Assembly (NCBI GenBank): GCA_963753285.1
Contig: CAVWBT010000004.1
Span: 1 to 64,000 of the forward strand
Direction: 5' to 3'
Source of the DNA: JAHEDH01 sp963753285
GTDB taxonomy: Bacteria > Actinomycetota > Acidimicrobiia > Spongiisociales > ZC4RG35
Length of the DNA stretch: 64,000 nt
Part shown: positions 7,890 through 16,284 of the stretch, in pieces
Position numbering within the stretch: position 1 is the first letter of the stretch
Layout of the letters: the number at the start of each line of letters is the position of its first letter
Notes under the pieces: model-generated
Told to the model about the DNA's origin: nothing
Database searches by the model: none
What the model saw: only the letters and a program-made list of their open reading frames with translations
Position numbers and translations under genes: made by a program

Positions 7890-8177
7890 TCGCTCGGCGG
7901 GTCAGGAGCGAAGGCCGGTGTCGACCGGGTCGGCCACGAGAGAGCGCCGGCCCGTTGCGAGGGGCCGGGCATCGAAGTCGAAGCGCCCGCGACGTTCAGT
8001 GCCGGCTCGCGGCGGCCTCGCCTGATCCGTGGGGAAGCTTCCTCGCTACGACGGTGATATCTCGCTCTCTCCCCGTGAAGTCCGATCCGTCGATGCTGCC
8101 GTACACCTCGGCCACATACATCCCGGCTCCGCCGAGGATCGCCATCATGTCCTGGAGCGTGTAGTAGCGGTGCCAGA
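7675..8177. repeat. Tandem duplication, left unit
   Basis: This unit repeats at 8183-8686 with scattered substitutions, for example in the gctacgacggtgatatctc versus gcaacgacggtgatgtccc stretches. It spans the first third of the MBL gene, the intergenic spacer, and the last ~58 codons of the methyltransferase gene, all on the minus strand. The units are separated by only ~5 bases. Confidence 0.9.
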
Positions 8178-8397
8178 ATTTGTGGTGGGTCAGAAACACC
8201 GCATCGAGATCCGTCGGCCACAACCCGGCACCTGCGAGGCGTTGCACCGTCGAACGGCCGACGTCGAACTGGAGTGCGAGGTCTCCCACGGTCACGAGAA
8301 CGCCAGGCCCTGCGCGGTCCGCGGACGGGACGGGACATCCGGTCCCGGTGATGACGACAGTCGTGGCCACGATGGGCCATTCTGACAGGCGGGCCAT
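7996..8397 (-). pseudogene. Chimeric ORF: MBL N-terminus fused to methyltransferase C-terminus
   Basis: This 133-residue open frame was created by the tandem duplication. Its first ~72 residues match the MBL protein at 6980-7889 up to FLTHH, where the metal motif is cut. The next residues, KF, span the junction. From WHRYYTLQDMM onward it matches the last 58 residues of the methyltransferase at 8505-9395, ending AAASRH. The fusion is in frame and has no internal stop despite visible substitutions relative to both parents. It keeps the upstream region of the MBL gene and might be transcribed. Catalysis is unlikely because both active sites are incomplete. Confidence 0.7.
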
Positions 8398-8686
8398 TCG
8401 CTCGGCGGGTCAGGAGCGAAGGCCGGTGTCGACCGGGTCGGCCACGAGAGAGCACCGGCCCGTTGCGAGGGGCCGGGCATCGACGTCGAAGCGCTCGCGA
8501 CGATTCAGTGCCGGCTCGCGGCGGCCTCGTCTGATCCGTGGGGAAGCTTCCTCGCAACGACGGTGATGTCCCGCTCCCTCCCCGTGAATTCCGATCCGTC
8601 GATGCTCCCGTAGACCTCCGCCACGTACATCCCGGCTCCGCCGAGGATCGCCATCATGTCCTGGAGCGTGTAGTAGCGGTGCCAGA
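8183..8686. repeat. Tandem duplication, right unit
   Basis: This is the second unit of the ~505 bp tandem duplication. Here the methyltransferase end is intact and continues to the right, while the MBL part is truncated at its left edge, at the junction atttgt near 8178-8183. Confidence 0.9.
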
Positions 8687-9395
8687 GATACAACTCCTTC
8701 GCACCTCCATCCCGCGTCACGATCGTGTACTTGTCACACGTCGCCCGTTCCTGCTCGCACACAAAACGACTCTCGATGAGCAGGTGCTCCTCCTCGGCAT
8801 AGAAGCCTGCTCCCTCGGAGTGACTCAGCGAGTGCCGCTCGCGCGCCTCGGACAAGCGGACGATCGAATGGAAGTCGAACACGAACGCCCCGTTCGTCGA
8901 CAGCCACCCAGATACGTTCTCCAACAGTCGTGAAAGGCTCTCGGGCGTGAGCGCACTCATGTCGCAGGAGATCATCGTGATCAGATCGGCCTCCGTGGCG
9001 AGGTCGGACTCCAGATAGCTCTCGTGCCGATAATCGATCTCGGTGCCGCGCTCGGCAGCTCGAACGCGGGCATGTCGGAGAGAGCTCTCGGAGAAGTCGA
9101 TGCCGGTGACGCCGACACCACGCTCGGCCATCCGCTGGGTGTACAGACCGGGACCGCAACCGAGATCGAGATACCTGCTCGCCTCGTCCAGCTCGAAATG
9201 GCGATACATCCAGTCCACTGCCCGGTCGATGACCTCGTGCCGATAGCTGGCGGCATCGTTGTCGGGATCCAGGTGGAAGCGCAGCATCTGAGCCGAGATG
9301 TGCGGATCCGTCCACAGCGCACGGGTCGACTGGTCGACATCCAACTCTGGCCTCGTGAGCGAGTCGGCGAGCAGTGAGAACAGCTCCCGGCTCAT
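8505..9395 (-). CDS. SAM-dependent methyltransferase
   Basis: This 296-residue class I methyltransferase has motif I YLDLGCGPGLYTQRMAERG at about residues 95-113, followed by VTGIDFSESSLRHA (motif II acidic residue) and a motif IV-like ITMISCDMSAL. The C-terminal part, residues 190-296, is strand-rich and may be the substrate-binding domain. I chose the ATG at 9395 because GGAGGG lies just upstream; the frame is open to 9545. It is divergent from the KefB-type gene. The substrate is unknown. Its 3' end is duplicated at 7996-8177. Confidence 0.85.
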   Translation of the reverse strand: MSRELFSLLADSLTRPELDVDQSTRALWTDPHISAQMLRFHLDPDNDAASYRHEVIDRAVDWMYRHFELDEASRYLDLGCGPGLYTQRMAERGVGVTGIDFSESSLRHARVRAAERGTEIDYRHESYLESDLATEADLITMISCDMSALTPESLSRLLENVSGWLSTNGAFVFDFHSIVRLSEARERHSLSHSEGAGFYAEEEHLLIESRFVCEQERATCDKYTIVTRDGGAKELYLWHRYYTLQDMMAILGGAGMYVAEVYGSIDGSEFTGRERDITVVARKLPHGSDEAAASRH

Positions 9396-9550
9396 GTGTC
9401 CCTCCATGGAAGTGAGTATCGCGTACGACGGGCGGGGCCGGAACACGAGCATCGAGGCCTGGAATCGACGCCCGACCACTCCACGAAACAGAACGCACAT
9501 CGGCTGGACACCCTCCGCCGTTAGATTCATGACCCCGTGGAGCACGACCG

Positions 9551-11150
9551 ATGACCGAGATCGCCATCCCCCTCACCGTTGCGTTCGCGCTCGGGTTCGC
9601 CGTCCAACAGATCCGCCTGCCGCCGCTCGTCGGCTATCTCGCCGCCGGGTTCGCGCTTCACGCCTTCGGTTTCGAGCCCGACCCGGCGATCGACGCGATC
9701 GCCGACCTCGGCGTGCTGTTGCTGTTGTTCGGCATCGGCCTGAAGCTCAAGCTGTCCACGCTCGCCAGGCCTGTCGTGTGGGTGGGAACCTCGGTGCACC
9801 TGCTCGCGTCGACCGTCACGTTCGGCCTGCTGCTCGCCGGCCTCGGCGCGCTCGGCGCGCCCCTCGTCGACGACCTGGGCGTCGGGGAAGTCGCGATCAT
9901 CGGCTTCGCGCTGGCCTTCTCCAGCACCGTCTTCGCCGTAAAAGCACTCGAACAGTTCGGTGAAGGGTCGTCGCTCGCAGGCAACCTGGCCATCGCCATC
10001 CTCGTGATGCAGGACATCTTCGCGGTCGTGTTCCTCGTCGCCGTCGGGAGCACACCGTCGTGGTGGGCCGTTCCGGTCGTGGCGGCCGTGATCCTCGCCC
10101 GACCCCTGTATGCCTGGCTGCTGTCGAAGACCGGATACGAGGAGCTCTTCCTGCTGTTCGGCCTGGTGCTCGCCATCGGCATCGGTGCCGGCAGCTTCGA
10201 TGCCGTGGGCCTGAAGGCCGACCTGGGTGCGCTGATCGTCGGGCTCACGCTGGCGAACCATCCGAAGGCCAGAGACCTGTCGGCGACACTCCTCGGCTTC
10301 AAGGACATCCTGCTGATCGGCTTCTTCCTGTCCATCGGACTCGGCGGCCTGCCCGACCTCTCGATGCTGCTCGTTGCCGGCGTGATCCTGCTGATGCTCC
10401 CGGTCAAGACCTTCGGCTATATGGCGGTGTCTGTCCCGATTCCGCCTGCGCGCCCGCACGACCTGGCACGCCTCGATCACCCTGGCGAACTTCAGCGAGT
10501 TCGGGCTCATCGTGGTCGCGGTCGGCGTCGACGAAGGCCTGCTCGATCCGGTGTGGGCCGTGGTGATGGCGGTGATCGTTGCCGCCTCCTTCGCGATCGC
10601 TGCGCCTCCCAACACGCTCCGCTACGACCTCTACCAGCGGTTTCACGACCACCTCCAACGCTACGAGCGCACGCCGCTCCACGACGACGACGCCGTCATC
10701 GATCCCGGCGATCCCAAGGTGCTGGTCTTCGGTCTGGGACGGGTCGGCTCGGGCGCGTATGACGAGTTGGAGCGGCACGAGGTCGGCGGCGTCCTCGGGG
10801 TCGACCGGCGGGCGGACGTCGTCGAGATGCACGTGAAGGCCGGCAGGAACGCCATCCGCGGTGATGCCCTCGACTCGGACTTCTGGGAGCGTGTCACGCT
10901 TCACCCGGGTATCGAGCTGGCGCTCCTTGCCATGAACGATCATCGTGCCAATCTCGAATCCGTGCGTCGGATCCGCTCGTATCTCCCCGACATCGCGATC
11001 GGGGCGGTGGCGAGCCACCCCGATGAAGTGGCCGAGCTCGAAGCACTAGGGGTCGACGTTGCCCGGAACCTCTACGAGGAGGCCGGCCAGGGACTCGCCG
11101 ATGACGCTTTCAATGCCATTCCGGGCCTTGCCCACAACGATCCCCACTGA
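9551..11150 (+). CDS. KefB-type cation:proton antiporter with TrkA-N domain, frameshifted
   Basis: The N-terminal ~300 residues are a CPA2-type antiporter membrane domain (QQIRLPPLVGYLAAGF, FALAFSSTVFAVKALE, LILxxQDxFA-like ILVMQDIFAVVFL). The C-terminal part is a Rossmann TrkA-N/RCK domain with KVLVFGLGRVGSGAYDEL, which binds nucleotides and gates transport. The two halves are in different frames. Removing one T near 10430 (gcggtgTctgtcc) joins them through SRFRLRARTTWHASITLANF into one ~530-residue protein. Members export K+ or Na+ in exchange for protons. I read the split as a sequence error or a recent mutation. Confidence 0.8.
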
Positions 11151-11207
11151 CCGCGGGCCTCGGACGAGCGGGTTCATCGGAGAGGTAGATCCGGCGTCAG
11201 CGGGCGA

Positions 11208-12557
11208 TCAGTAGCCGAGTACGCCGCACGCGTCCGTCAGGACCTTGCGGGACTTCTCGACGATCTCGTCGATCTCTGCGGTGCCGGCGATCAGCGGCGG
11301 TGAGTACTGGAGGATGGCGTCGCCGCGGTTGTCCGCCCGGGCGAGGAGCCCCACGTCCAACAGCCCGGGTTTGAGATTGTCGACGACGAGCGCAGCAGCC
11401 TCGTCCTCGGTGAACTTGATCATCGCATCGGGATCGCGCATCAGCTCGATGGCATAGAAGTAGCCGGTGCCCCGGACTTCCTTGCAGATGGGGATGTCGA
11501 GGAGCGACTCGAGACCGGATCGGAAGTAGCCCTCCAACTCCGCCACGTGCTCGACGATGCGCTCGGACTGCATCACGTCGAGGTTGGCAAGACCGACCGC
11601 ACAGCTCACCGGGTGACCGCCGAACGTGATCCCATGGAGGAACGATCCGCCGCTCTCGCGGAACGCGTCGGCGAGGAACGGTCGCGTGATGACTCCACCC
11701 AGCGGCAGATAGCCCGAGGTGATCCCCTTGGCGAACGTGATCATGTCCGGCACGTAGTCGAACTTCTGACCGCCGAACCAGGAACCCAGCCGGCCGAACG
11801 CGCAGATCACCTCGTCGGAGACGAGTAACACGCCGTGTCGATCACAGATCTCCCGCACCCGCTGCCAGTAGCCGGGTGGAGGCACGAAGCATCCGCCCGA
11901 GTTCTGAACCGGTTCCAGATATACGGCGGCGACCGTCTCGGGGCCCTCGCGCAGAATCGCCGCCTCGATCTCGTCGGCGCACATCAGGTTGCACGAACCG
12001 GAGCACATGGTGCAGTGGAGCGCGTTGGTGTTGGCGACATGTGTGGTCTGTTTCACGAGCAGCGGCTCGAACGGCTCCTTGTACTTCGGGATGCCGGTGA
12101 TGGAGAGGGCACCGAGCGTGGTCCCGTGATAGCTCGTGTGACGGGCCACCACCTTGGTCCGCTCGGGCTGGCCGATCAGGAGAAAGTACTGCCGCGCCAT
12201 CTTCCACGCAGACTCCACGGCCTCCGAGCCACCGGTCGTGAAGAACACCCGATCCAAGTCCCCAGGGGCGAGTTCGGCCAGACGTGACGCCAGCTGTGCG
12301 GCCGGCGGATGGGCGCTCCCCCAGATCGGGTAGAAGCCGAGCTGTTCGGCCTGCTTCGACGCAGCGTTCGCCAACTCCGTCCGGGCGTGCCCGATCTGGG
12401 TCACGAACAGCCCGGCGAGGGCATCGAGATACTTCTTGCCGTTCTCGTCCCACACGTAGCAGCCGTCGCCTCGCTCGATGATGGTCGGCCCGGCGGTCCC
12501 GATTCCCGCGAAATGGAGCCAGAGGTGATCCTTCGCCATGTCGGAGATGATGCTCAT
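11208..12557 (-). CDS. Class III PLP-dependent aminotransferase (diamine/omega-amino acid type)
   Basis: This 449-residue protein is a fold-type I, class III aminotransferase. The PLP lysine is K277 in FAKGITSGYLPLGG, the PLP aspartate is in VSDEVICAFGR, and FFTTGGSEAVESAWKMAR and TSYHGTTLGALS are characteristic. A cysteine-rich insert, CTMCSGSC and LMC, lies near 182-193, where putrescine/taurine-type enzymes also carry cysteines. Together with the adjacent Lrp regulator and the agmatinase/DAO operon, I infer a role in deaminating a diamine or omega-amino acid with pyruvate. The exact substrate is open. Confidence 0.85.
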   Translation of the reverse strand: MSIISDMAKDHLWLHFAGIGTAGPTIIERGDGCYVWDENGKKYLDALAGLFVTQIGHARTELANAASKQAEQLGFYPIWGSAHPPAAQLASRLAELAPGDLDRVFFTTGGSEAVESAWKMARQYFLLIGQPERTKVVARHTSYHGTTLGALSITGIPKYKEPFEPLLVKQTTHVANTNALHCTMCSGSCNLMCADEIEAAILREGPETVAAVYLEPVQNSGGCFVPPPGYWQRVREICDRHGVLLVSDEVICAFGRLGSWFGGQKFDYVPDMITFAKGITSGYLPLGGVITRPFLADAFRESGGSFLHGITFGGHPVSCAVGLANLDVMQSERIVEHVAELEGYFRSGLESLLDIPICKEVRGTGYFYAIELMRDPDAMIKFTEDEAAALVVDNLKPGLLDVGLLARADNRGDAILQYSPPLIAGTAEIDEIVEKSRKVLTDACGVLGY

Positions 12558-12606
12558 CGATGTTCCTTCTGCTCGGAGACCGGGCGGCGCCCGGGATGCG
12601 AGCGCA

Positions 12607-13080
12607 TCATCGGGTGCCCCAGTCGTAGGTCTGTTTGATCAACTTGAGATAGGTGAGCGCCTCCACCGAATCGACGCCGGGGATCTCCCGAATCCGATTC
12701 AACAGGACGAGCAGGTGCTCGTGGTCCTCGCAGACGACTTCGATCATGACGTCATAGCGGCCCGACGTGATCACGACGTAGTCGGTCTCCTCGATCTTCG
12801 AGATGGCGCTCGCCGCCGCTTCGAGATCCCCGACGACATTGGCACCGACGAGAGCCTGGATCTTGAACCCGAGCATCATCGGATCGGTGACGGCGACGAT
12901 CTGCATCACGCCGTGGTCGATCAACGCGAGCACCCGCTGACGAACGGCCGCAGCCGACAGGCCGACGACCGGCCCCAGCTTCGCATACGGGATCCTGCCG
13001 TCGTCCTGCAGGTGCCCGATGATGGCCTTGTCCGTCTCGTCCAGGTGGACACCCGTGTGCTTCTCGCCGAGGTCACGCAT
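12607..13080 (-). CDS. Lrp/AsnC-family regulator
   Basis: This 157-residue regulator has an N-terminal winged HTH (LDETDKAIIGHLQDDGRIPYA, then GLSAAAVRQRVLALI) and a C-terminal RAM/AsnC ligand-binding domain with the usual SGRYDVMIEV and REIPGVDSVEAL. I start at the ATG at 13080 (MRDLG); the frame is open to 13182. It lies 49 bases from the aminotransferase gene and is divergent from the GNAT-agmatinase-DAO operon. Both units are likely controlled by it, through the inverted repeat at 13118-13155. Confidence 0.85.
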   Translation of the reverse strand: MRDLGEKHTGVHLDETDKAIIGHLQDDGRIPYAKLGPVVGLSAAAVRQRVLALIDHGVMQIVAVTDPMMLGFKIQALVGANVVGDLEAAASAISKIEETDYVVITSGRYDVMIEVVCEDHEHLLVLLNRIREIPGVDSVEALTYLKLIKQTYDWGTR

Positions 13081-13117
13081 CGAGTGAACTGTATGCGATA
13101 TCGCTCCTCTCCGGCCG

Positions 13118-13155
13118 CGATTCGATGGGAAATCCCCCCTGAAACCATCGAATCG
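13118..13155. promoter_or_regulatory. Inverted repeat between Lrp and GNAT genes
   Basis: Perfect 11-base arms (CGATTCGATGG at 13118-13128 and CCATCGAATCG at 13145-13155) flank a 16-base spacer. The site lies between divergent Lrp and GNAT starts, 37 and 53 bases away. The arm spacing of about 2.5 helical turns suits an Lrp-type dimer or octamer site, but another factor is possible. Confidence 0.65.
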
Positions 13156-13208
13156 CTTGCCGCGACCGACCGTGAGATGCATACTCGGTCGAACCAGGCG
13201 GAGAGACG

Positions 13209-13910
13209 ATGGCGCAGCCCGACACCCGAGACCCAGACGAGACGCCGCGATCCCGGCTCGCGTACGTCCAGATCGCGCCCGAACACGCCCAGGCGCTCGA
13301 GGAACTCGAGCGGCTCAGCTTCCCGACCGTCGACCCCGTGGACCTGACGTCGGCTGCGACCATCCTCATGCAGTGTGACCGGTTCCCCGAGGGCGGGTTC
13401 GTCGTCCTCGACGGCGAGAGGGTCGTCGGGTTCGCCATGGGGATCTTCGTGGACTTCGACCTCGACGACTTCCAGCACCACATCGACGACGCAGTCGGTC
13501 CGACGGGAGCGGAGTACCACGACCCGAACGGCGAGTGGTACTACGGGACGGACATCGTCGTCCATCCCGACTATCGGGGCATGGGGATCGGCCGTCGCCT
13601 CTACGATCTGCGCAAGGATCTGGTCCGTCGGTACAACCGCGCCGGGATCATCGCAGGCGGGGTGATCCCCGGGTTCGCCCGACACAAGCACGAGATGAGT
13701 GCCGACGAGTACGTCGAAAAGGTCGCCGCCGGCGAGCTGTCCGACCCGACGTTGAGCTTCCAGATCGCCAACGGTTTCGAGGCCCGGGGGGCGATCGCCG
13801 GCTACATGAGAGACCCGGCGGTGGACGACTACGCCAGCTTCATCGTGTGGCACAACCCCGACCACGATCCGGATGCCTTGGAACGCGAGCGAGCGAGGGC
13901 GGCACGATGA
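13209..13910 (+). CDS. GNAT-family N-acetyltransferase
   Basis: This 233-residue GNAT protein has the acetyl-CoA loop in VVHPDYRGMGIGRRLYDLRK (about residues 118-137). Before it lies the stretch DPNGEWYYGTDI, shared with the paralogue at 26855-27475. A long C-terminal part (HEMSADEYVEKVAAGEL and GFEARGAIAGYM) is also shared, so the two form one subfamily. It overlaps the agmatinase start by 4 bases (ATGA). The association with agmatinase and DAO suggests acylation of an amine or amino acid in the same pathway, but the substrate is not visible. Confidence 0.85.
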   Translation: MAQPDTRDPDETPRSRLAYVQIAPEHAQALEELERLSFPTVDPVDLTSAATILMQCDRFPEGGFVVLDGERVVGFAMGIFVDFDLDDFQHHIDDAVGPTGAEYHDPNGEWYYGTDIVVHPDYRGMGIGRRLYDLRKDLVRRYNRAGIIAGGVIPGFARHKHEMSADEYVEKVAAGELSDPTLSFQIANGFEARGAIAGYMRDPAVDDYASFIVWHNPDHDPDALERERARAAR

Positions 13911-14866
13911 GTGGGGTCTGGCGCTTCGCCCAGTTCACCACCTTCTGCGGGGTTCCGTCGGTTGCGCTCGAAGACCTCGACGAGGTCGATGTGGTCATCA
14001 TCGGTGCACCGATCGACTGGGGTGCGAGCCACCGGGCAGGTGCCCGCTTCGGGCCGAAGGCCATCCGGGAGGCCGACTACCTCGATGCCGACATGCGGCG
14101 CCCGCACCTCCCGACCGGCATCGACCCGTTCGAGGTGATGAGCGTGGTCGACGCCGGAGATGTCAAGGTCTCACCCGGGTACCTCGAGCAGGGCCTCGAC
14201 GCCATCGCCGACGCAGTCGCCGCCATTGCGGCGGCGGGGGCGGTCCCGATCGTCCTCGGCGGCGACCACTCGGTCACCTACGCCAACGGCACCGGCCTGG
14301 CCCGGGTGCTCGGAGACGACTCGTTCGGGCTCATTCACTTCGATGCCCACGCCGACACCGGCGAAACGGCCGCCTTCGGTGCGTTGCACGGACACGGAAC
14401 CCCGATGCGCCGGCTCGTCGAGTCGGGGGCCGTGCCGGGCCACCGGTTCGTCCAGATCGGGTTGCGGGGTTACTGGCCCGAACCGCACGTGATCGCGTGG
14501 ATGCACGACAACTCGATGAGGACCTACATGATGAGCGAGATCGTCGACCGCGGCCTCGAATCGGTCGTCGACGACGCAGTCGACGCGTGCACGTCGAAGG
14601 GCGACGGCGTGTTCATCTCCGTGGACATCGACGTCGTCGATCCCGGGATGGCCCCGGGCACGGGCACCCCCGAACCGGGCGGCCTGCTGAGCCGGGAGCT
14701 GCTCGACACGGTCCGTCGCCTCGCCCGTGAGCTTCCCGTGGTCGGCGCCGACGTGGTGGAGGTCGCTCCCCCGTACGACGGCCCGGGTCAGGTCACCGCC
14801 TTCCTGGCGAACCGGGTCGTACTCGAGATCCTCAACGGGATGGCCGAGCGAAGGAGCGAATCGTGA
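13907..14866 (+). CDS. Agmatinase/ureohydrolase family protein
   Basis: This 319-residue ureohydrolase has all the Mn-binding motifs: GGDHSVTY, HFDAHADTGE and SVDIDVVDPGMAPGTGTPEPGG. The family includes arginase, agmatinase, guanidinobutyrase and guanidinopropionase. The closing VEVAPPYDGPGQVTA is agmatinase-like. It would release urea from a guanidino compound, giving putrescine or GABA that neighbours can use. The ATG at 13907 overlaps the GNAT stop, and its own stop overlaps the DAO GTG start, so translation is coupled. Confidence 0.9.
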   Translation: MSGVWRFAQFTTFCGVPSVALEDLDEVDVVIIGAPIDWGASHRAGARFGPKAIREADYLDADMRRPHLPTGIDPFEVMSVVDAGDVKVSPGYLEQGLDAIADAVAAIAAAGAVPIVLGGDHSVTYANGTGLARVLGDDSFGLIHFDAHADTGETAAFGALHGHGTPMRRLVESGAVPGHRFVQIGLRGYWPEPHVIAWMHDNSMRTYMMSEIVDRGLESVVDDAVDACTSKGDGVFISVDIDVVDPGMAPGTGTPEPGGLLSRELLDTVRRLARELPVVGADVVEVAPPYDGPGQVTAFLANRVVLEILNGMAERRSES

Positions 14867-16248
14867 ACTTCGAGGGAGCAAAGACGACGCCGCTGTGGTG
14901 GGATGCGGTCTCCGCCCGAGCCGTTCGCCCCTCACTCGATGGCGATCGCTCCGTCGACGTGGCGATCGTCGGAGCGGGCCTCACCGGCCTCTGGACCGCC
15001 TACTACCTGGCCGGCATCGACCCGAGCCTCGACATCCTGATCATCGACCAGCGCCACGTCGGCTTCGGCGCATCGGGGCGCAACGGAGGTTGGTGCCACG
15101 CCCAATACCCGCTCGGGATCTCGACGCTCGCCAAGGCGCACGGCGCCGAACACGCCGCGCGCCACATGAAAGCGCTCTTCGCGACGGTCGACGAGGTCCA
15201 TCGGGTCACCCAGGAGGAGGGCATCGACTGCCACTTCCAGAAGGGAGGGGTGTTCGACACCGCCCGAAGCCCACTCCACCTCCAACGGGCACACGAGCAC
15301 GTCGAGGAGTATCGAGCAGTCGGCCTCGGGTCCGAACACATGCGGTTCCTCGACGCCGACGAGGCGAGAGCGATGATGAACGCCACGAACACCCTCGGGG
15401 GGACATGGACACCACACGGCGCCGCTGTCCAGCCCGCCCTGTTGACGCACGGTCTCGCAGCCGCATGTGAGCGGCGCGGGGTCACGATCCTCGAGGCGAC
15501 GCCGGCGACGGAGATCTCGACTGGAAGGATCGAGACACCGTACGGAGTGATCACCGCCGAGATGGTCGTCCGGGCGACCGAGGGCTTCACGGCCAGACTT
15601 CCCGGGCTGCGCCGGCGCATGGCTCCGCTCTACTCGCACATGATCGCCACCGCCCCTCTCGGCGAGAAGCTGTGGGAGCAGATCGGCCTCCACGACCGAC
15701 CCACCTTCGGAGACTTCCGCAACCTGATCATCTACGGACAGCGAACCGCGGACGGACGACTTGCTTTCGGAGGTCGAGGCGCTCCCTACCACTTCGGCTC
15801 TGCGATCGAGGACTCGTTCGATGCCAACGACACCGTGCACGCCGAGATCGTGAGAGTCCTCCTCGAGCTCTTCCCCCAATTGGAGGGGACCGAGATCACA
15901 CACCGTTGGGGTGGCGCGCTCGGCGCTCCCCGGGACTGGAAGCCAACGGTGTCGATCGACCGTCAAGGCCGTCTCGCCTGGGCGGGTGGCTACGTCGGGG
16001 ACGGCGTCAACACGACCAACCTCGCCGGAAGGACCCTCGCCGATCTGATCACCGAACGAGACAGCGATCTCGTCTCCCTTCCCTGGGTGCAGCACGAGTG
16101 GCGGAATTGGGAGCCGGAGCCGTTGAGATGGATCGGGATCAACGCCGGCCTCCGGATGGCTCGCCAGGCAGACGCATCCGAGGAGCGAACCGGGCGCACA
16201 TCCAGGCTCGGCGTGCTCGGCAACTGGCTCCGCGGCAAGACTCGCTGA
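14863..16248 (+). CDS. FAD-dependent oxidoreductase, DAO/PuuB-like
   Basis: This 461-residue protein belongs to the DAO (D-amino-acid/glycine oxidase) family. FAD binding is shown by VAIVGAGLTGLWTAYYLAG (residues 33-51), FGASGRNGGWC and the C-terminal AGGYVGDGVNTTNLAGRTLADLI. The FGASGRNGG and late GDGV signatures resemble gamma-glutamylputrescine oxidase PuuB. It starts at GTG 14863, overlapping the agmatinase stop, and so is the third gene of the GNAT-agmatinase-DAO operon. It probably oxidises an amine or acylated polyamine to an aldehyde for the aldehyde dehydrogenases nearby. Confidence 0.85.
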   Translation: MNFEGAKTTPLWWDAVSARAVRPSLDGDRSVDVAIVGAGLTGLWTAYYLAGIDPSLDILIIDQRHVGFGASGRNGGWCHAQYPLGISTLAKAHGAEHAARHMKALFATVDEVHRVTQEEGIDCHFQKGGVFDTARSPLHLQRAHEHVEEYRAVGLGSEHMRFLDADEARAMMNATNTLGGTWTPHGAAVQPALLTHGLAAACERRGVTILEATPATEISTGRIETPYGVITAEMVVRATEGFTARLPGLRRRMAPLYSHMIATAPLGEKLWEQIGLHDRPTFGDFRNLIIYGQRTADGRLAFGGRGAPYHFGSAIEDSFDANDTVHAEIVRVLLELFPQLEGTEITHRWGGALGAPRDWKPTVSIDRQGRLAWAGGYVGDGVNTTNLAGRTLADLITERDSDLVSLPWVQHEWRNWEPEPLRWIGINAGLRMARQADASEERTGRTSRLGVLGNWLRGKTR

Positions 16249-16284
16249 GCTAAAGGTGCCGGCACCACAGCCGATGGGATACGG

